A DNA stretch of 64,000 bases, taken from NCBI GenBank assembly GCA_036897445.1, contig JAYMTL010000008.1, positions 124,001 to 188,000 of the forward strand. The letters are read 5' to 3'. Position numbers and translations under genes: made by a program. Source of the DNA: Pelargonium tetragonum (taxonomy: Eukaryota; Streptophyta; Magnoliopsida; Geraniales; Geraniaceae). The notes below the pieces were generated by a model, which was not told the DNA's origin, did not search any database, and saw only the letters and a list, made by a program, of their open reading frames with translations. Below, one piece after another: positions 52,401 through 64,000 of the stretch; positions within the stretch are counted from its first letter, which is position 1, and every line of letters begins with the position of its first letter.

Positions 52401-53553
52401 GAATAGGAATCTCAGGGAATGAGTACAACAAGAAAGTACCTATATGGACAGGTTTAGGCAAGTTGACTTGTTTGCCTTGGGAAAGCATTAACAAAAACTG
52501 CACTAACCTTTAAGAAACCTTTTGAGCCTCTCTTTCTGTAAGCCCTTGAACACAGAAAAGCAAGTAGCCAATAAACGTTTGTTTTCTTAATAAATGCTAC
52601 TATGAAAGCCCTTTTCAGTAAATCCAAAAAATCCTATAGATTATATGAATCCACATTCAACAGAATAACCCTGAAGTTCTTATCCAAAATGCCCTTTATC
52701 TTTAGGTACGAGTTGGGTTACTAACTGATAAAACCCGGGATTTCCTTTAACTTTAATAATGGTCTTTGAGCTTTGATTTACCTTGCTTTATCATTCTATT
52801 TCTATCCCAGTAAGGACATCCAGAAAGCAACTCCACTTAAAATGAGATTCCAAATAAACAAATAGAAGTTAGAAATAAAGGAGGATACTTTCTTTCATTA
52901 AACCCTATTCTTTAATTAATATAAATTCTTTTCTATTCAACAGATCCACGAATCCCTAAACAAGAAAGCAATTCCCTTTTACCAAAGCTTGCTGGTATAG
53001 TATACTAGTGATTAGGGATTCCTCTTTTTTAGCACTAATAAATGAAAGTGAAATGCGCTTTGGTTTACCTACGATGGAACTTCTATCTCATTTCAGTGAC
53101 TTTATAGTAGGGCCGGAAAGAATTAAGAAGAGTGTATATACGGCTAGCACTCAACTACTTAAGGAATACTCTTTACAACAACTCATCTCATAAAGGTCAT
53201 AATAGTGCTCTCATTTTCAAGCCGAAACATCTCTACGGCAAGCTTGCTTGAGTCATTCTTATAACAACTCCCAGTAAACCTGATAAAGAAGAAAAAGGCT
53301 TGCTTACTGAAACCCTCCTCTTTAGTACTTGAAACACCCATCTAAACCTTACCTATAAATAAACGGAAGAGCTCTCCGAAAATGTTCAGTACTACTTGAT
53401 TTACAAAAGCAAACTCCTAATAGAATACAAACTTGAAACAAGGGTCATTACCCAAAGAAGATGCAAGCATTTATGTTTGTTGAACACAGTGAAGAGGCAA
53501 GGAGGAGAAAGCAGAGATAGGGGATTTCCTTTATTTAAGTGATTCCAATTACT

Positions 53554-53628
53554 AAAGGCTCTAATTTCTACTAAACTAATTGGAGGTATAAAAAGTGGCT
53601 CGAAGAGGGCTGTAATTAGACTCATTCT
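53554..53628 (+). repeat. Dispersed repeat R3, copy 1
   Basis: aaaggctctaat, then aattggaggtat, gctcgaagagg and a final ttct align with 55386-55442 in the same order. Copy 1 is about 18 bases longer, with extra bases in three places. The pair lies 1.8 kb apart in direct orientation. Confidence 0.65.
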
Positions 53629-54946
53629 AAAGAAACCGAGCTTCTGCAAACCAACGCAATTCAATGAAAAAAACCGCTCAAATCAACATAAGGATAATTT
53701 CCGACGAAATTCCATTCTAATAAACCAGTGCAAACTAATTCAAACTTCACTCACAACAAAAGGAACTTAGAATATACATTAATAAGAAAACTTAACACTT
53801 TTTGGATTTGTTGAACCCAGGGTTTTTTGAATTCTCTTTGCTGTTGTACCTTTGAATGCAAAATGTCAACTAATGGACACTTTGTTTTTTACGTAGGATA
53901 GCACTGAATCCACTTACTTTATCTACTTTCTGATTCCATTTTAGAGGAGTGGGAATTCATCAATTACTTAAGTCTTACTTTTTGTATAAATTTTTTAGCT
54001 TAATCCATCTAAGACTTCCGTTGCCTAGTTAACTAGTTCGTACTAGTTTTAGTAGATAAAGGGAATCTAAAATCTAATTAGACAAATAAGCTATGTTTCC
54101 TAGTTTGTAAGGAAGCTGCAGAACTATAGCTTGGTCATTCATTAACAAAAGGGAATTGCTTTCTTTATTTTTATTCTCTCCAGGTCCGGCTGGCTTGCAA
54201 GTCACAAGGAAATCCTAAACTTAATGTAATTCAAGTCAGATGTACAAACAAACCTTACTGAGTATATAAACTGGTGAGCTATTATAGACAATAACTTGGA
54301 AACTTTTTTATTTCATTTGTCTTTCTTTTCTCAGCCTTTTCTTTAGAATCTTCCTTGTTGTCTTTATCTCTGTTCCTTTATCTGTCTTTACCATATAGCT
54401 GCATATAGCAGTAGGAACTATAACAAACCGGTAACTTAAAAAATCTTAAGACTCCTAAACAATACAAAGGGGTAATATTTTAATTAGTAAAGGAAAGGGC
54501 TACCAAAAGGAGGGGTTTTCTCTTCGTGTTAGTTTTCTCTAAAGCAGGGGGATAAGGTCCTTTATATATAAACTGGAACCTTTTGAATTAATCTTCTAAA
54601 TTCCTACCTAATTTTGCCTTTGTAATATATAAGGATTTCCATAAAGAATTAGATCTACTTTCTTGCCCCTCATCTAACTAGAAAGAGATCTTAGTAATAA
54701 AGAATATAGTTTTATTTGCTTGTGCATATGTCTGACTTCTCTACTTAGTCAAAGAAAGGAGCAGATCTTAAGAAAAGACTCTGTAAAAAGGAAAGCAAGT
54801 CTCTAATGTCTTGATTATTCCCTTGTCAATATCTAGTCCAAAGCGTATCGGAATTCTAAGCAGGTTTTTGCAAGTCAGTTTCTTTGAAATCTTCAATTCT
54901 TTATGAAGTTTAGTAAAACCCAGGGTTTGCTAAGGCATTTTTTGGA

Positions 54947-54956
54947 GGGGGGGGGG
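54947..54956. repeat. Run of ten G
   Basis: Ten consecutive G, like the runs at 28250 (C) and 49472 (G). Confidence 0.85.
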
Positions 54957-55385
54957 AAATATGAACTGGACAGGATTTAATAAGAAAAGTGAATATAGAA
55001 TTCATTTAGAAAGGGGTTGGTTTTCCATTGTAGGTCTTAGGCGTAAGGTTAACTTTACTTTTGTGTTCCTCTGGTTCAAGTTCCAGATAATGAAAAATAA
55101 GAAAGATTTTAGGAAAGAAAAGAGCTTACTAAGAATAAGAGTTTTCCTGCGTAGGTCCAGTTAAGGTAGAATTCTAAGGAAGCTGTGCGGCTATAAAGGA
55201 AAGGGTTGTTCCTTTGTTTCTAGTTTTTTCATGAAATATGTTACAAGCTTTTCTACTATATAGAGTTATCTCAAACCTCTCCTCTAGGAATTGGGCTCTC
55301 TGAATGAGAAATCTGTCTCTAAAACGTATACAAATTGAACAATCAAATCTCTCAAAATAGGAAGTCTTCCCTGGATGTCTCTTGG

Positions 55386-55442
55386 AAAAGGCTCTAATAA
55401 ATTGGAGGTATGAAATGACTCAAAGAGGATAGCACTATTCTG
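55386..55442 (+). repeat. Dispersed repeat R3, copy 2
   Basis: aaaaggctctaa, aattggaggtat, actcaaagagg and attct correspond to copy 1 at 53554-53628. It lies at the left edge of the 55.3-59.3 kb motif mosaic, so R3 may be part of it. Confidence 0.65.
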
Positions 55443-58400
55443 TTTTGGGTCTATTGTATGTATTTTCGCTACACTGGTATAGAATCTTTATTTAACAGCA
55501 CGGAAATTGACAGGTTAGGATATAAATAACTGAATTCTTTTCTTAGCTTGAGGGAAATCCTTTACAGCAAGGCAAGTGTCTTCTTTGTAAGCAAGGTACG
55601 AAGTTCTAATAGCTTTCCTTATTCCTTATAGACATTCCTATCTAATTGTATTAGTTCTATGTTCTTTAAATAAAAGAGTGGAGGTTACCTATCTTATAGA
55701 ATTTCTAAGTTGGAGTACTAAACTATTATCCCCATTAGAACAAGAAGCCTGCCAATCTCTAATCTCTCTTATCCTATTCCTACTCTAAGAAAATCTAACA
55801 CCTTTAACTTATCCTAACAACTAAGGTCGGTCTAGCTGATAAGAAACAAGTCATACAGAATTTCAGATTTCGGAGCTGTAAGCCTTTCCGGGGTCTCAAG
55901 AATTTAAGGCTAAAGGGTGCCCTGTATCAAGGTAAATGAACTGAAGTTCATTCTTTCTTTTGGTTTTTTTGTATTGCAAGCAAAGGTGTTCAGATAACAG
56001 ATCAGATAATTGTAGCTATGAATTTGTTGTAATGGACAGAGTAGAGGATATGACGGTACAGTATCTATATTCCCAAGGCAAACTTCTACATTTCCTAACC
56101 CGGTCCACTTTCGGTTTTGGATTTCTTTGTAAGCTAGGAAAGTAATCTCGAGATAACTCTTCCGATATCTGTGACAGTGTAGCTAAACTATAAGTAGAGG
56201 CTTTAAAAGTTCTAAAGCAGGCTGACATAGGAGTGCTGGTAAAGATTTTGAAGCAGAATTCCTTAAATACCAGTTTATTTAGTTGTTAAGAAGGAGTAAT
56301 TCCAGTGCCTTATTAGGTCTAAAGTACGAAGTTCAGAGTTAGAGAGCTGGATTCCGGATCTAGTAAGGAGTTTAAAACATAAACAAGATTATCTTCTTTC
56401 GGTTTGGATTGTATTTGCATGAGGTAAAGCTGTCCCAAGTCTAAAGCAAAGGGAAGTCCTTTTCCAGTGTAGCTTTTAGAGTCTATTCCCTTTTTTATTA
56501 GATAGAAAGGGTCTAACCATTTTAATTGTTATTGTTTAAGTCTTATATTTCTAAACCCGGTTGAAGAACTTAACTTATAGAAAGAATATTAGCAAGATAG
56601 TAAAAGCTAGTATAGAACTATCCGATCGATCTAAGTGTATGACGGTGCAGCTAAAAGCTAAAGGAGAAGCTTCAATTCATTGCTGTCCTTGTAAGCTTGT
56701 AGATGTTCTAATTCTAATGTTTAAGCAGGTAAAGAAGTATTAGATCTTTACTTTGTTCAGTTGTTGAAACCTGGCAGACATTGCAGCTAATATAGAGAAC
56801 ATCTTTTCTTTCCTTTGTATTCTGTAAGCCGATAAAGGTGTTTAAGACATAAACCAGATTTGAGGGAGCTAAAGAAATTGTTATAATGGAATAGGAAATA
56901 TACGGAAACCCATTAACTTAAGTCTAAGGCATTAACATATTTTAAGAAGAAAGGGAAGTCTCCCAAGTGTAGGAAGGTCAATCTAGTCCAAGTTGACTTA
57001 GTACTTCTGTAGCTAATAACCTTGAAAGCTGTCCAAAGAAGGCAACCTAGTTGTAGCTGTTGCAACAAAGCAGTTCTTGTTATTTACAGTTGCAACTTTC
57101 TATTCCGGTTTAACGGGGTAGGAATTTCAGGAAGGGCTGTTTCAGAACAAGCTTTGACTTTGCAAGGTACGAAGTTCTTAGACTAGCATGAGGATAAGAT
57201 AAACCAGATAATTGTTGCACTTAGTTCTTGTGACTTCTTAGTGTTGCAAATTCTTAGAGAGCTTGATTCCGCATAGCCAGTACAGAATGCTAAAGGAGTG
57301 AGTTTAAGATACATAAGAATATAGGTCTCTCACTTTTATGTCTACATGTTGAATGGTGCTAAAGGTAAACCAAGTGCTTCACTGATTCTATTTCTTTCTT
57401 TGGTAGGAAGTTTGTTTATCTTGTTGCTAGAAAGCATTATGCCGATAATATCTTGGTAAAGTAAAGGGATTCCATAGAGTTGAAAGTAGAGTTCTAAGTT
57501 TAGGAGATTCTCTTATTAGTTGGTGCTAAAGAGCTGTCCTTAGTGGTGTTGACGGAAGTCCAAAGCTCTTTAGTATTCAAGGTAAACCGAGCCTAAGGAA
57601 TTAGCGGATTTAGGATAACAACATTCTAGTCTAATAGAAAGTAGAAGGCTAAGGAATATCCGGTTAATTGATTCTAAGATTCTAAGAAATGAGTTCCAGT
57701 GTTAAGGTGTTATAATAAGGGTACTTTCCGATCTATGAGGGTGTTATCTAAAGCTTATGATGTAGAAATCCGACTCTTAATGGGTTAATGGAAAGCGGTT
57801 ATCCTCGACAAATAGAAGCTAATAAGAATTCCTTACTTTCAAGGATAGATGTAGAATGGGAATGCTAGTATTAATTCCTAACTCGATAAAGAAAAGGGAA
57901 GTCCTTTGCATGTGGAGTTGAAGATTATAAAGGAAACAAGGCATCTCTTTTCTTATAGCTGGTAAAGGAGTTCTTGTTATATAGAACGCGCATACAGGGT
58001 AGAGATTGTTCTAATGGCAGCTTCTAGATCTTCCTTAGATATTCCTAACTTAACTTAGATATTTAGAGGTAAGTTTATCTTGCTTGATGCTAGAGAGTTT
58101 GATTCCGATTAAGTGACAGCTAAGGAATAACACAACTCAAGTTTCCTTTTGAGGAATTCCTATTGAGTCTATTTTAGTTAGTCTTTTTTTTCTAGAAGAT
58201 ATACTACATTCTTTTCTTTGTTTCTGAGATTCCTTGTAAACCTTAACTTAACTTGAACCAGATTATCTAGAGAGGAAGATTTGGGATTCTTGACATTCCT
58301 GGTTTGTATTCTTTGTAAGGGAGAGTACTCTCTAGGATCCCGATTAAGTGTATTAACAGTGCAGCTAGAGGATAAACTGATTATAGTCTAAGAGGGAACT

Positions 58401-59300
58401 TTCTGATCTAAGCGTGTTGCAACAGAAACTGATTATCCAAGGTAAACTTATTAATTTCCTAACCATGACTTTAGTTTATTGACTGTACCAATTCTGTATT
58501 CCTTATAACCAAACTATAACACCTCTTGTCACTTGTCAGCAGCCAACTAAAAATCCTAAAATCCTATAATTGAAAAGCCTAAGCTGTATCTCTATCTTAC
58601 TTAGCAGTCGAAGTGAAGGTGAGCTAGACCAAGTTTACTTTACTTCTGTACTTCTCTGTAACACTATCTTTAGCCAGCAAATAAACTCTAAATACTCTAG
58701 TTTTGTAATAGGGGTGTTAAAGATTTTGTTCTATTCTAAAGTCTTTCTTTTAGGCTTTAGGATAATCTCTGAATTGTATTCTTGTGGAGACATCTCTTTC
58801 CTATTGTATTGTAAGCATGGATAGTTTATAGTTGTTTATCTTGAAGCTAGAATGGACTCCGATCTAGATAAGGTGTTAAAGAAGTTCAGTCTTTGTTATT
58901 GTGTCAACTTATGGATTTCCGGAACCTATATAGGACTTCCTGTACTCATTAATGCTCTTTAGGATCAAACACAACTATTCCTTAAATCCTCTGTGTAAAC
59001 CGGTAATGTCTTGATAGGAATAAGAGGATAATATAAACCAGATTTGAGGAATAAAGGACTCAAATAGGTAGTGCTAGGAATTGGTGACTTTCAACAGCGC
59101 AAAATCTCCCAAGCAATTCAATTATAGGGACTCTAAGATATTCATGTGTAGCTTTTTTTGGTTAGTGCTGTATCTGTGGAATGCTAATGTAAAGGAAATC
59201 CCTTTGAAAGATAGAAAACTATCTTTCCTTAATCCTTAAGATTATAAGTTCAAAGTTCTGAACAAGTGAGGTGTTGGTTTATATAGCAGGAGTCCCGTTC
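55443..59300 (+). repeat. Mosaic of short degenerate repeats
   Basis: Several words recur at irregular spacing. gcaaggtacgaagttct is identical at 55591-55607 and 57162-57178, with a shorter form at 56321. ataaaccagatttgagg is identical at 56849-56865 and 59033-59049. Shorter aaccagat forms occur at 57202 and 58257, and acagatcagataattg near 55997 resembles the 57.2 kb one. Words like ttgtattctttgtaag, gattccgattaagtg and gacggtgcagct also recur. The most likely origin is an old repeat multiplied and then scrambled by small insertions and deletions. No gene was recognised; the longest frame is 84 codons (58570-58824). Confidence 0.5.
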
Positions 59301-62300
59301 AGGATTGCCTCTATACCAAAAGCCGAAACTGGGAAAACTTTTTACCTATTTCTTTTTCAGGTAAAAAAACTACTAGCTATCATGTAAATGTCAAAGGAAT
59401 AATAAAAAGGAACAAGAATTAAGTAGGTTTATATAACAAAGGGGTTTTAGCTGTCTTTAGTGCGTATGCTCCTTGAGGGAGGTATAACAAGACTTAGTTG
59501 AGTTGGTCAAAAGTACATAATGCATGTCAAGCTCTCGAAAATCATAAAAAAAGGGAAATCGGGCCAGTAAAGCGTTTATACACTGCATACAAGAGTACTT
59601 TATTTATTATACCTGTAGAATGCGGCAATCTTCTTAAAAAAGCTTTCAAAAGTAGAGGAATTGAGGTCCTTGTCCTATTGGACAAGTTGTTTAGTTTTTG
59701 ATATTACAGATTTTTTATAAGATTCATATGAAGCAAATCTGTGAGGTTTTCTACCTTGTCTAAAGTGGGGCACTTCTGTTAAATCTATTAGGAATTGTAA
59801 AAAGGTTTCAATATCTTAAATATTAAGTGAGTTCTTTACCTATCCTCCCTTCTCCGAAAGGGGTTTTTCAGGCTAGCCAATTTCAGAAAAGTTGGGTAAT
59901 TAAACAAAAAAGGAGTTTCTTTTCCTGTAAAGAGCTTCTTATTGACTTAGTTTCTTACTCGCAGCTCTACCCTATGGAGCCTTTTAGCCCGGGTTTTCTG
60001 ACCCTTTTAAGGAATCGGGTAAACCCGGTTATTCTTTTTAACTTTTAAAGACAGGAGCCTATTATAAATATAAGAGGCATTTTCCTTAGAGGTTAGCTAG
60101 ACCATAAGAGTATAGTAGCGACAAGGATAACTATAGGTAGTACAAACTGAGGAATAAATAGAAGAATTAGACTATACCCTTTATAACACTGGGGCATAAG
60201 GGTAATATAAGAGAGTTTCCTATGTTTCTTTCTTGACTTAAATGCCGGAAAAGTGAAAGTCTTTAGTAAATCAAACAAGTCATCTAAAGGGATTAAAATC
60301 AAAAGGTATCTGGCCGGGTGTAGATAAATATTAGGTGAAGTTAAAATCTTAAATTCTGCAACTGAAGAAAAATAGGAATTGAGTCTAAGTAATAAAGCTT
60401 GAACTGCCCTATACCAGAATATATAAGATAAGTATAGAGTACGTACATGTTATACACTTTGTAGAAGGGGCTCCTTATTCTTGGTTTTCTCTCATTTGAA
60501 CAAGGGTAACGTTAAAAGGGAGTTTTGGGCGGGTTTTATATGATAGGAATGGGACTCCGAGATTACCGGTATTCCGTAGCCACTTAAATATTAAGGAAGA
60601 GGTAAGCTTAACAAAGGGATAGACTTTCGCTTCTTGTTCTACACTTGCTTTAGTGCTCTTCCTGTGTACCTGAAATGAAGTAATATAGGAATTTAATAGA
60701 AATAGTTAAAGCGGGAAGAGCCCATAGGAACAATCAAACTAAGCAGAAAGATTGTCCCCTCTCAAAGAAACTGGAGCTCAAAATAACTTTACTTACTTTC
60801 TTAAACTTGCTCCCCTCCCCCTTTCAAACTTTTACTAATTGAATACTTTACTCCTAATAGACTAGAATTTGCCAATTCAGTACTAAATCTTCCTTCGATT
60901 TATGGGTCTTGTAAGATTGGAGGTACATAAACTTCCTCACACGAGTAACCCCTATTTCCTCCCTACTTTTCTAAACACGTTGACTGGTCTGGTACAGTTT
61001 AGTCAATTGCCCTGGTGGACATAGGTTCGAGTCGAGTCGCGCTTGCTCTTTTTGGAGTCAATTTCATTAATAAAACCCTTTTAAATTCTTAAAAAAGTAC
61101 GAAAAAATAGGAGGCCCTTTACACACACCCTATCCTAGTCAAGGCGCATCCAAGTGTCCGGAAACGATAAGAGTGTATGCTTAAATAACAGCCCCAGTTT
61201 CTAATTTAAATAGGTTTTGGTTACAAAAACTTTTTTATTTCATTAGTGAAGAGGAGTTTGTTAGGTTCTTAAGAGTAAATGCTTTAGCTGCTTCGGTAAC
61301 ATAATGGAAGTATAAGAGAGCGGGCTTAAGCTATGATTAAATGAATTTTAAGGCCTACCTTAACAACCTTGTGTACTTTTTGTACATCTTCAAGGAATTG
61401 CGTTTTATACGCTTTAGGACAGACAAACGGGTAATCTCTTTGTCTAGAAAGCCGGAGGTATTCGATCCGAAAAAAAAAGATTAGAACTTAGTATTCTTCA
61501 AATTTAAATATAGAAAGCGTATTATAGGGCATACTCTTTGAATCATTGAAGCAAGTCCTATTAAACCCATTTTCACCGTAGGGTTCCACTCGTTTCGGAG
61601 AATTCGGTTGAATATTCCGTTTTGACTTCTATAGCGCGTATAACTACAAGACCCGAGCTGGATGGAAAGAAAAGAGGAGTCGTATATACTGTTCTAGCCG
61701 GCAGTTTACTTTACATTATAGTTCTAGCCCTTTCCTGAATTATTAAAATTCACTTTCTATCAACTCCTGGAAGATTTTTCCCTTTTTGTTGCACTTTGAC
61801 TCGGCAATAGTCCTTGCTCTCTCTTTTCCTAAAATAATCCATATTGGACCGTGATTCAACCGATGTCTTTATGGATGATATATCCAAGATAGTACTTAGT
61901 GTATAAAAGAGCTTTATCTTTCTGAAAAGTCCTTTTCTTTTAGTTTAGACTCATTATGCGTTGTAGCTGAAGGTGCTCTTAGCGAAAGACTTTTTTAATA
62001 TATTAATTTTCTTACTTTAGGAATTGTCCAAGTTTGACTTGATTGAGTATAGAATCACTTACTTAAAGAGAGCAGTTAGTTTCTAAATTAGATGGGGATT
62101 CCTTTTGCTGCCTGGTCAACTTGCAGAATATGAGACATGTGGAGCTTTTGGAAAGTCAAAATAGGAAGTAGGTATAGCGAGGGGTCCCAAATCTTTTTGG
62201 TTCAAATCTTATAAGCTTAACTTGAAAGGAAGGCTGGGATTCACTCGTGGAGCTATTTTATTAAGCTTCTTGTGTTGTGCCCGTAAATAGGTGTACTTAA

Positions 62301-64000
62301 GTAGGTTCGTCTCTGTTCTACAGAACTTAGTATAAGAGTTTTTTCAGATCATATTCAATTACTAGTATTCCGAATATAGGAGTTTTCAAAAGGAAGGGCG
62401 TAGAAGTTTTTATGAAAGAATGAATAAAGGCTGCGTGATTTTGGTTTAGCTTTAGGGTTTCCTTATTTCTTTTATAGTGTCAAGGAAACAATTTCTATTC
62501 AAGAACGAGCATAAGCTTTGCTGCGAAAACCCTGTGAGATCAATAACTAGGGTATAAAGCAAAGCTAGGAGTCGTGGAACAACAAATTTTCATTCACTAT
62601 TAAGCGAGCGTCCAAATTTTTAGTTTGAGCTCTGCTATACTTAATCCATTTTTTTCTTTTTAACCTCCATAAAAATTGAAACGTATAAAACTTTCTCGCA
62701 GGCTTTTATGCTATTCCACTTTATCTCTATATCAGGATTTAATAAGTAAGGAAAGCCTAAGAACTTCCCTTTAGGTAAACCTTGAATAGGGGGTTATCTA
62801 TCTTATGGTTTAAAAAAGGGCAAACCCTCAAAAGGAAACATATATGAAAAATCTAATGTGAGGAAATACACTGCAATGTATATAGTAATTATTCTAGGTA
62901 TACTGACTTACTTTTATAATACCCAACTACTTCGTATTGACTTGTTTCTTAATTAAGAGGAGAAGGAGAGGCAAGAACTGTATTATGGTAGAGAGGAGAT
63001 GATATAGGGCTAATAGGGGAGACAGTAGTCCTCTAACCTGGGATATAGGGCTTTTGGTAGTTAATTTGTATTTCCTGTCAGAGCTTATATTATAGTCTTA
63101 GTATTATTCTTTACTTTAGGTATAGTTATTTTTGTATTACTCTTAATATCGATTTTTGAAATTGTTTCGGCAGCTTGAGACAGATACTTAAAAAAAGGCA
63201 ACTACTTACTTTAATTAATTACTTTTCCAGTAAAGGCTCATAAAATAAGAGGGAACCTTGGATTAAATGATTAAATAGAATAACCTCAAACTTACTACCC
63301 AGAATGCGACACTAGAAAATAAAGAGTAAAGCAAGCTTACCTATTATTAAAGAAGGATTCCGTTTACTCCTGGCAAAGACTTGATGGCTTAGGAGAAGCC
63401 CTTGGGTTTGACAAAAAAATTTGAAATCGTGTAATTATAAAGCTTACGATGTCCCTTAAAATCAAAATCAAATTATGTGAGCAATGGAGAACTACTTTAA
63501 GACTCTCTGGTAGGTATAAAGGAATACGAGGAGCACTAGACTAGAAGGGAGTTGTGTGCGTCTATATGAGACAAATCAGTGTTACTTATATATACTCTAT
63601 CTTTCCGAAATTTAACCTTAGTTTAATGTGTACCATAGGTGGGGTGTTTACGTAGTATGAAAAAAGAAGTTCTTGGCACAAAGAAAATAGAGCTAAAGTA
63701 TCCCCTTGTTCAAGATAAAATACCCAACTGGTTTATAAACTTAGAAAACCCTAGTGCATTCACTTTACAATGATTGCACTCCCTTACTCTTTTTAATTCT
63801 TTAATTGGACATTAGCTAAAAGGGGTTACCCCGAACCCCTAAGAATTGCTTTAGAATTAGACACTTTCGAAAGAGGTTTCTTGCTCAATTTATATTTACC
63901 CCATTAAAGGAGACCCCAAAAGGACTCAACACTACAAATTTTATTCAATATTGGTGTCAATTGTTCCAAAAGAGGAATCCCGCTTTGGGCAGAAGTACTC
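59301..64000. other. Gene-free spacer, right end
   Basis: No gene was recognised; all frames are under 75 codons. A stem-loop with 9-bp arms lies at 59339-59367. Around 63.0-63.17 kb is a short stretch of opposite-strand simple-tract texture (tagtattattc, taggtatagttattt). The right boundary cuts plain spacer. Confidence 0.55.
59339..59367. repeat. Stem-loop, 9-bp arms
   Basis: TTTTTACCT (59339-59347) pairs perfectly with AGGTAAAAA (59359-59367) across an 11-base pyrimidine-rich loop. Confidence 0.75.

Larger units (their letters stand above)
51501..55300. other. Gene-free region with R3 copy 1
   Basis: No gene was recognised; the longest frame is 87 codons on the minus strand (53401-53664) and overlaps R3. 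The hairpin CAAGTT-C-AACTTG is at 51582-51594. A run of ten G occurs at 54947-54956, directly before a small ATG frame (54961-55164) that I regard as chance. Confidence 0.55.

Noticed and set aside
61010-61045. ggttcgagtcgagtcgc, T-arm-like
   Set aside because: The T stem does not pair and no D-arm or anticodon arm precedes it.
61294-61312. ggtaacataatggaag, resembling the 5' part of an organellar cysteine tRNA
   Set aside because: No T-arm or matching acceptor strand follows within tRNA distance.
1-64000. CRISPR arrays, insertion sequences, group I or II introns, retroelements
   Set aside because: No regularly spaced identical repeats, transposase or reverse-transcriptase frames, or intron-core signatures were seen.

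Overview
This 64 kb window appears to hold no gene. I found no protein-coding region, rRNA or convincing tRNA on either strand. The longest open frame is 108 codons. For roughly 36 to 38 percent GC (hand counts on a few lines) and 128 kb of total strand length, a rough estimate predicts a few stop-free runs of that size by chance. The translated frames resemble no family I recognise. The DNA is also not ordinary nuclear sequence: long microsatellites, recognisable transposons and poly-A tails are absent, and the texture is nearly uniform. Short G/C-rich clusters sit in A/T-rich DNA and many of them are small perfect palindromes.

The best explanation is non-coding DNA from a greatly expanded organelle genome. 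Of the cases I know, a dinoflagellate mitochondrial genome fits best: in the Symbiodiniaceae it is hundreds of kilobases, almost all non-coding, with only cox1, cob and cox3 plus fragmented rRNAs and no tRNA genes. This is inference from absence, GC and hairpin density. An inflated mitochondrial or plastid genome of another lineage remains possible. Land-plant mitochondria fit less well, because their GC is usually higher and tRNAs or plastid-derived inserts would be likely.

Layout. From 1 to 7.4 kb there is featureless spacer. At 7.5, 13.7 and 34.7 kb lie three diverged copies of a repeat of about 150 bp (called R1 here), with three sequence boxes in the same order and at similar spacing. 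Near them (7.7, 13.9-14.3, 34.4-35.0, 36.7-37.0 and 42.8-43.05 kb) are A/T-rich tracts carrying a recurring TCTAGCT or tagctac motif. Similar tracts occur on the opposite strand at 27.5 and 32.3 kb. A 46-bp sequence (R2) occurs at 27.4 and 41.6 kb, and a segment of about 70 bp (R3) at 53.55 and 55.39 kb. From about 55.3 to 59.3 kb the texture changes to a mosaic of short motifs repeated at irregular intervals. The last 4.7 kb is again plain spacer.

Smaller structures are scattered throughout: an 18-bp perfect palindrome at 16.28 kb with a partial second copy at 29.27 kb, several 8-12 bp stem-loops, two short tandem duplications, runs of 9-11 G or C, and a tRNA-sized stem-loop at 29.53-29.60 kb. 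No operon or gene set can be described, so how parts work together can only be discussed for the repeats.
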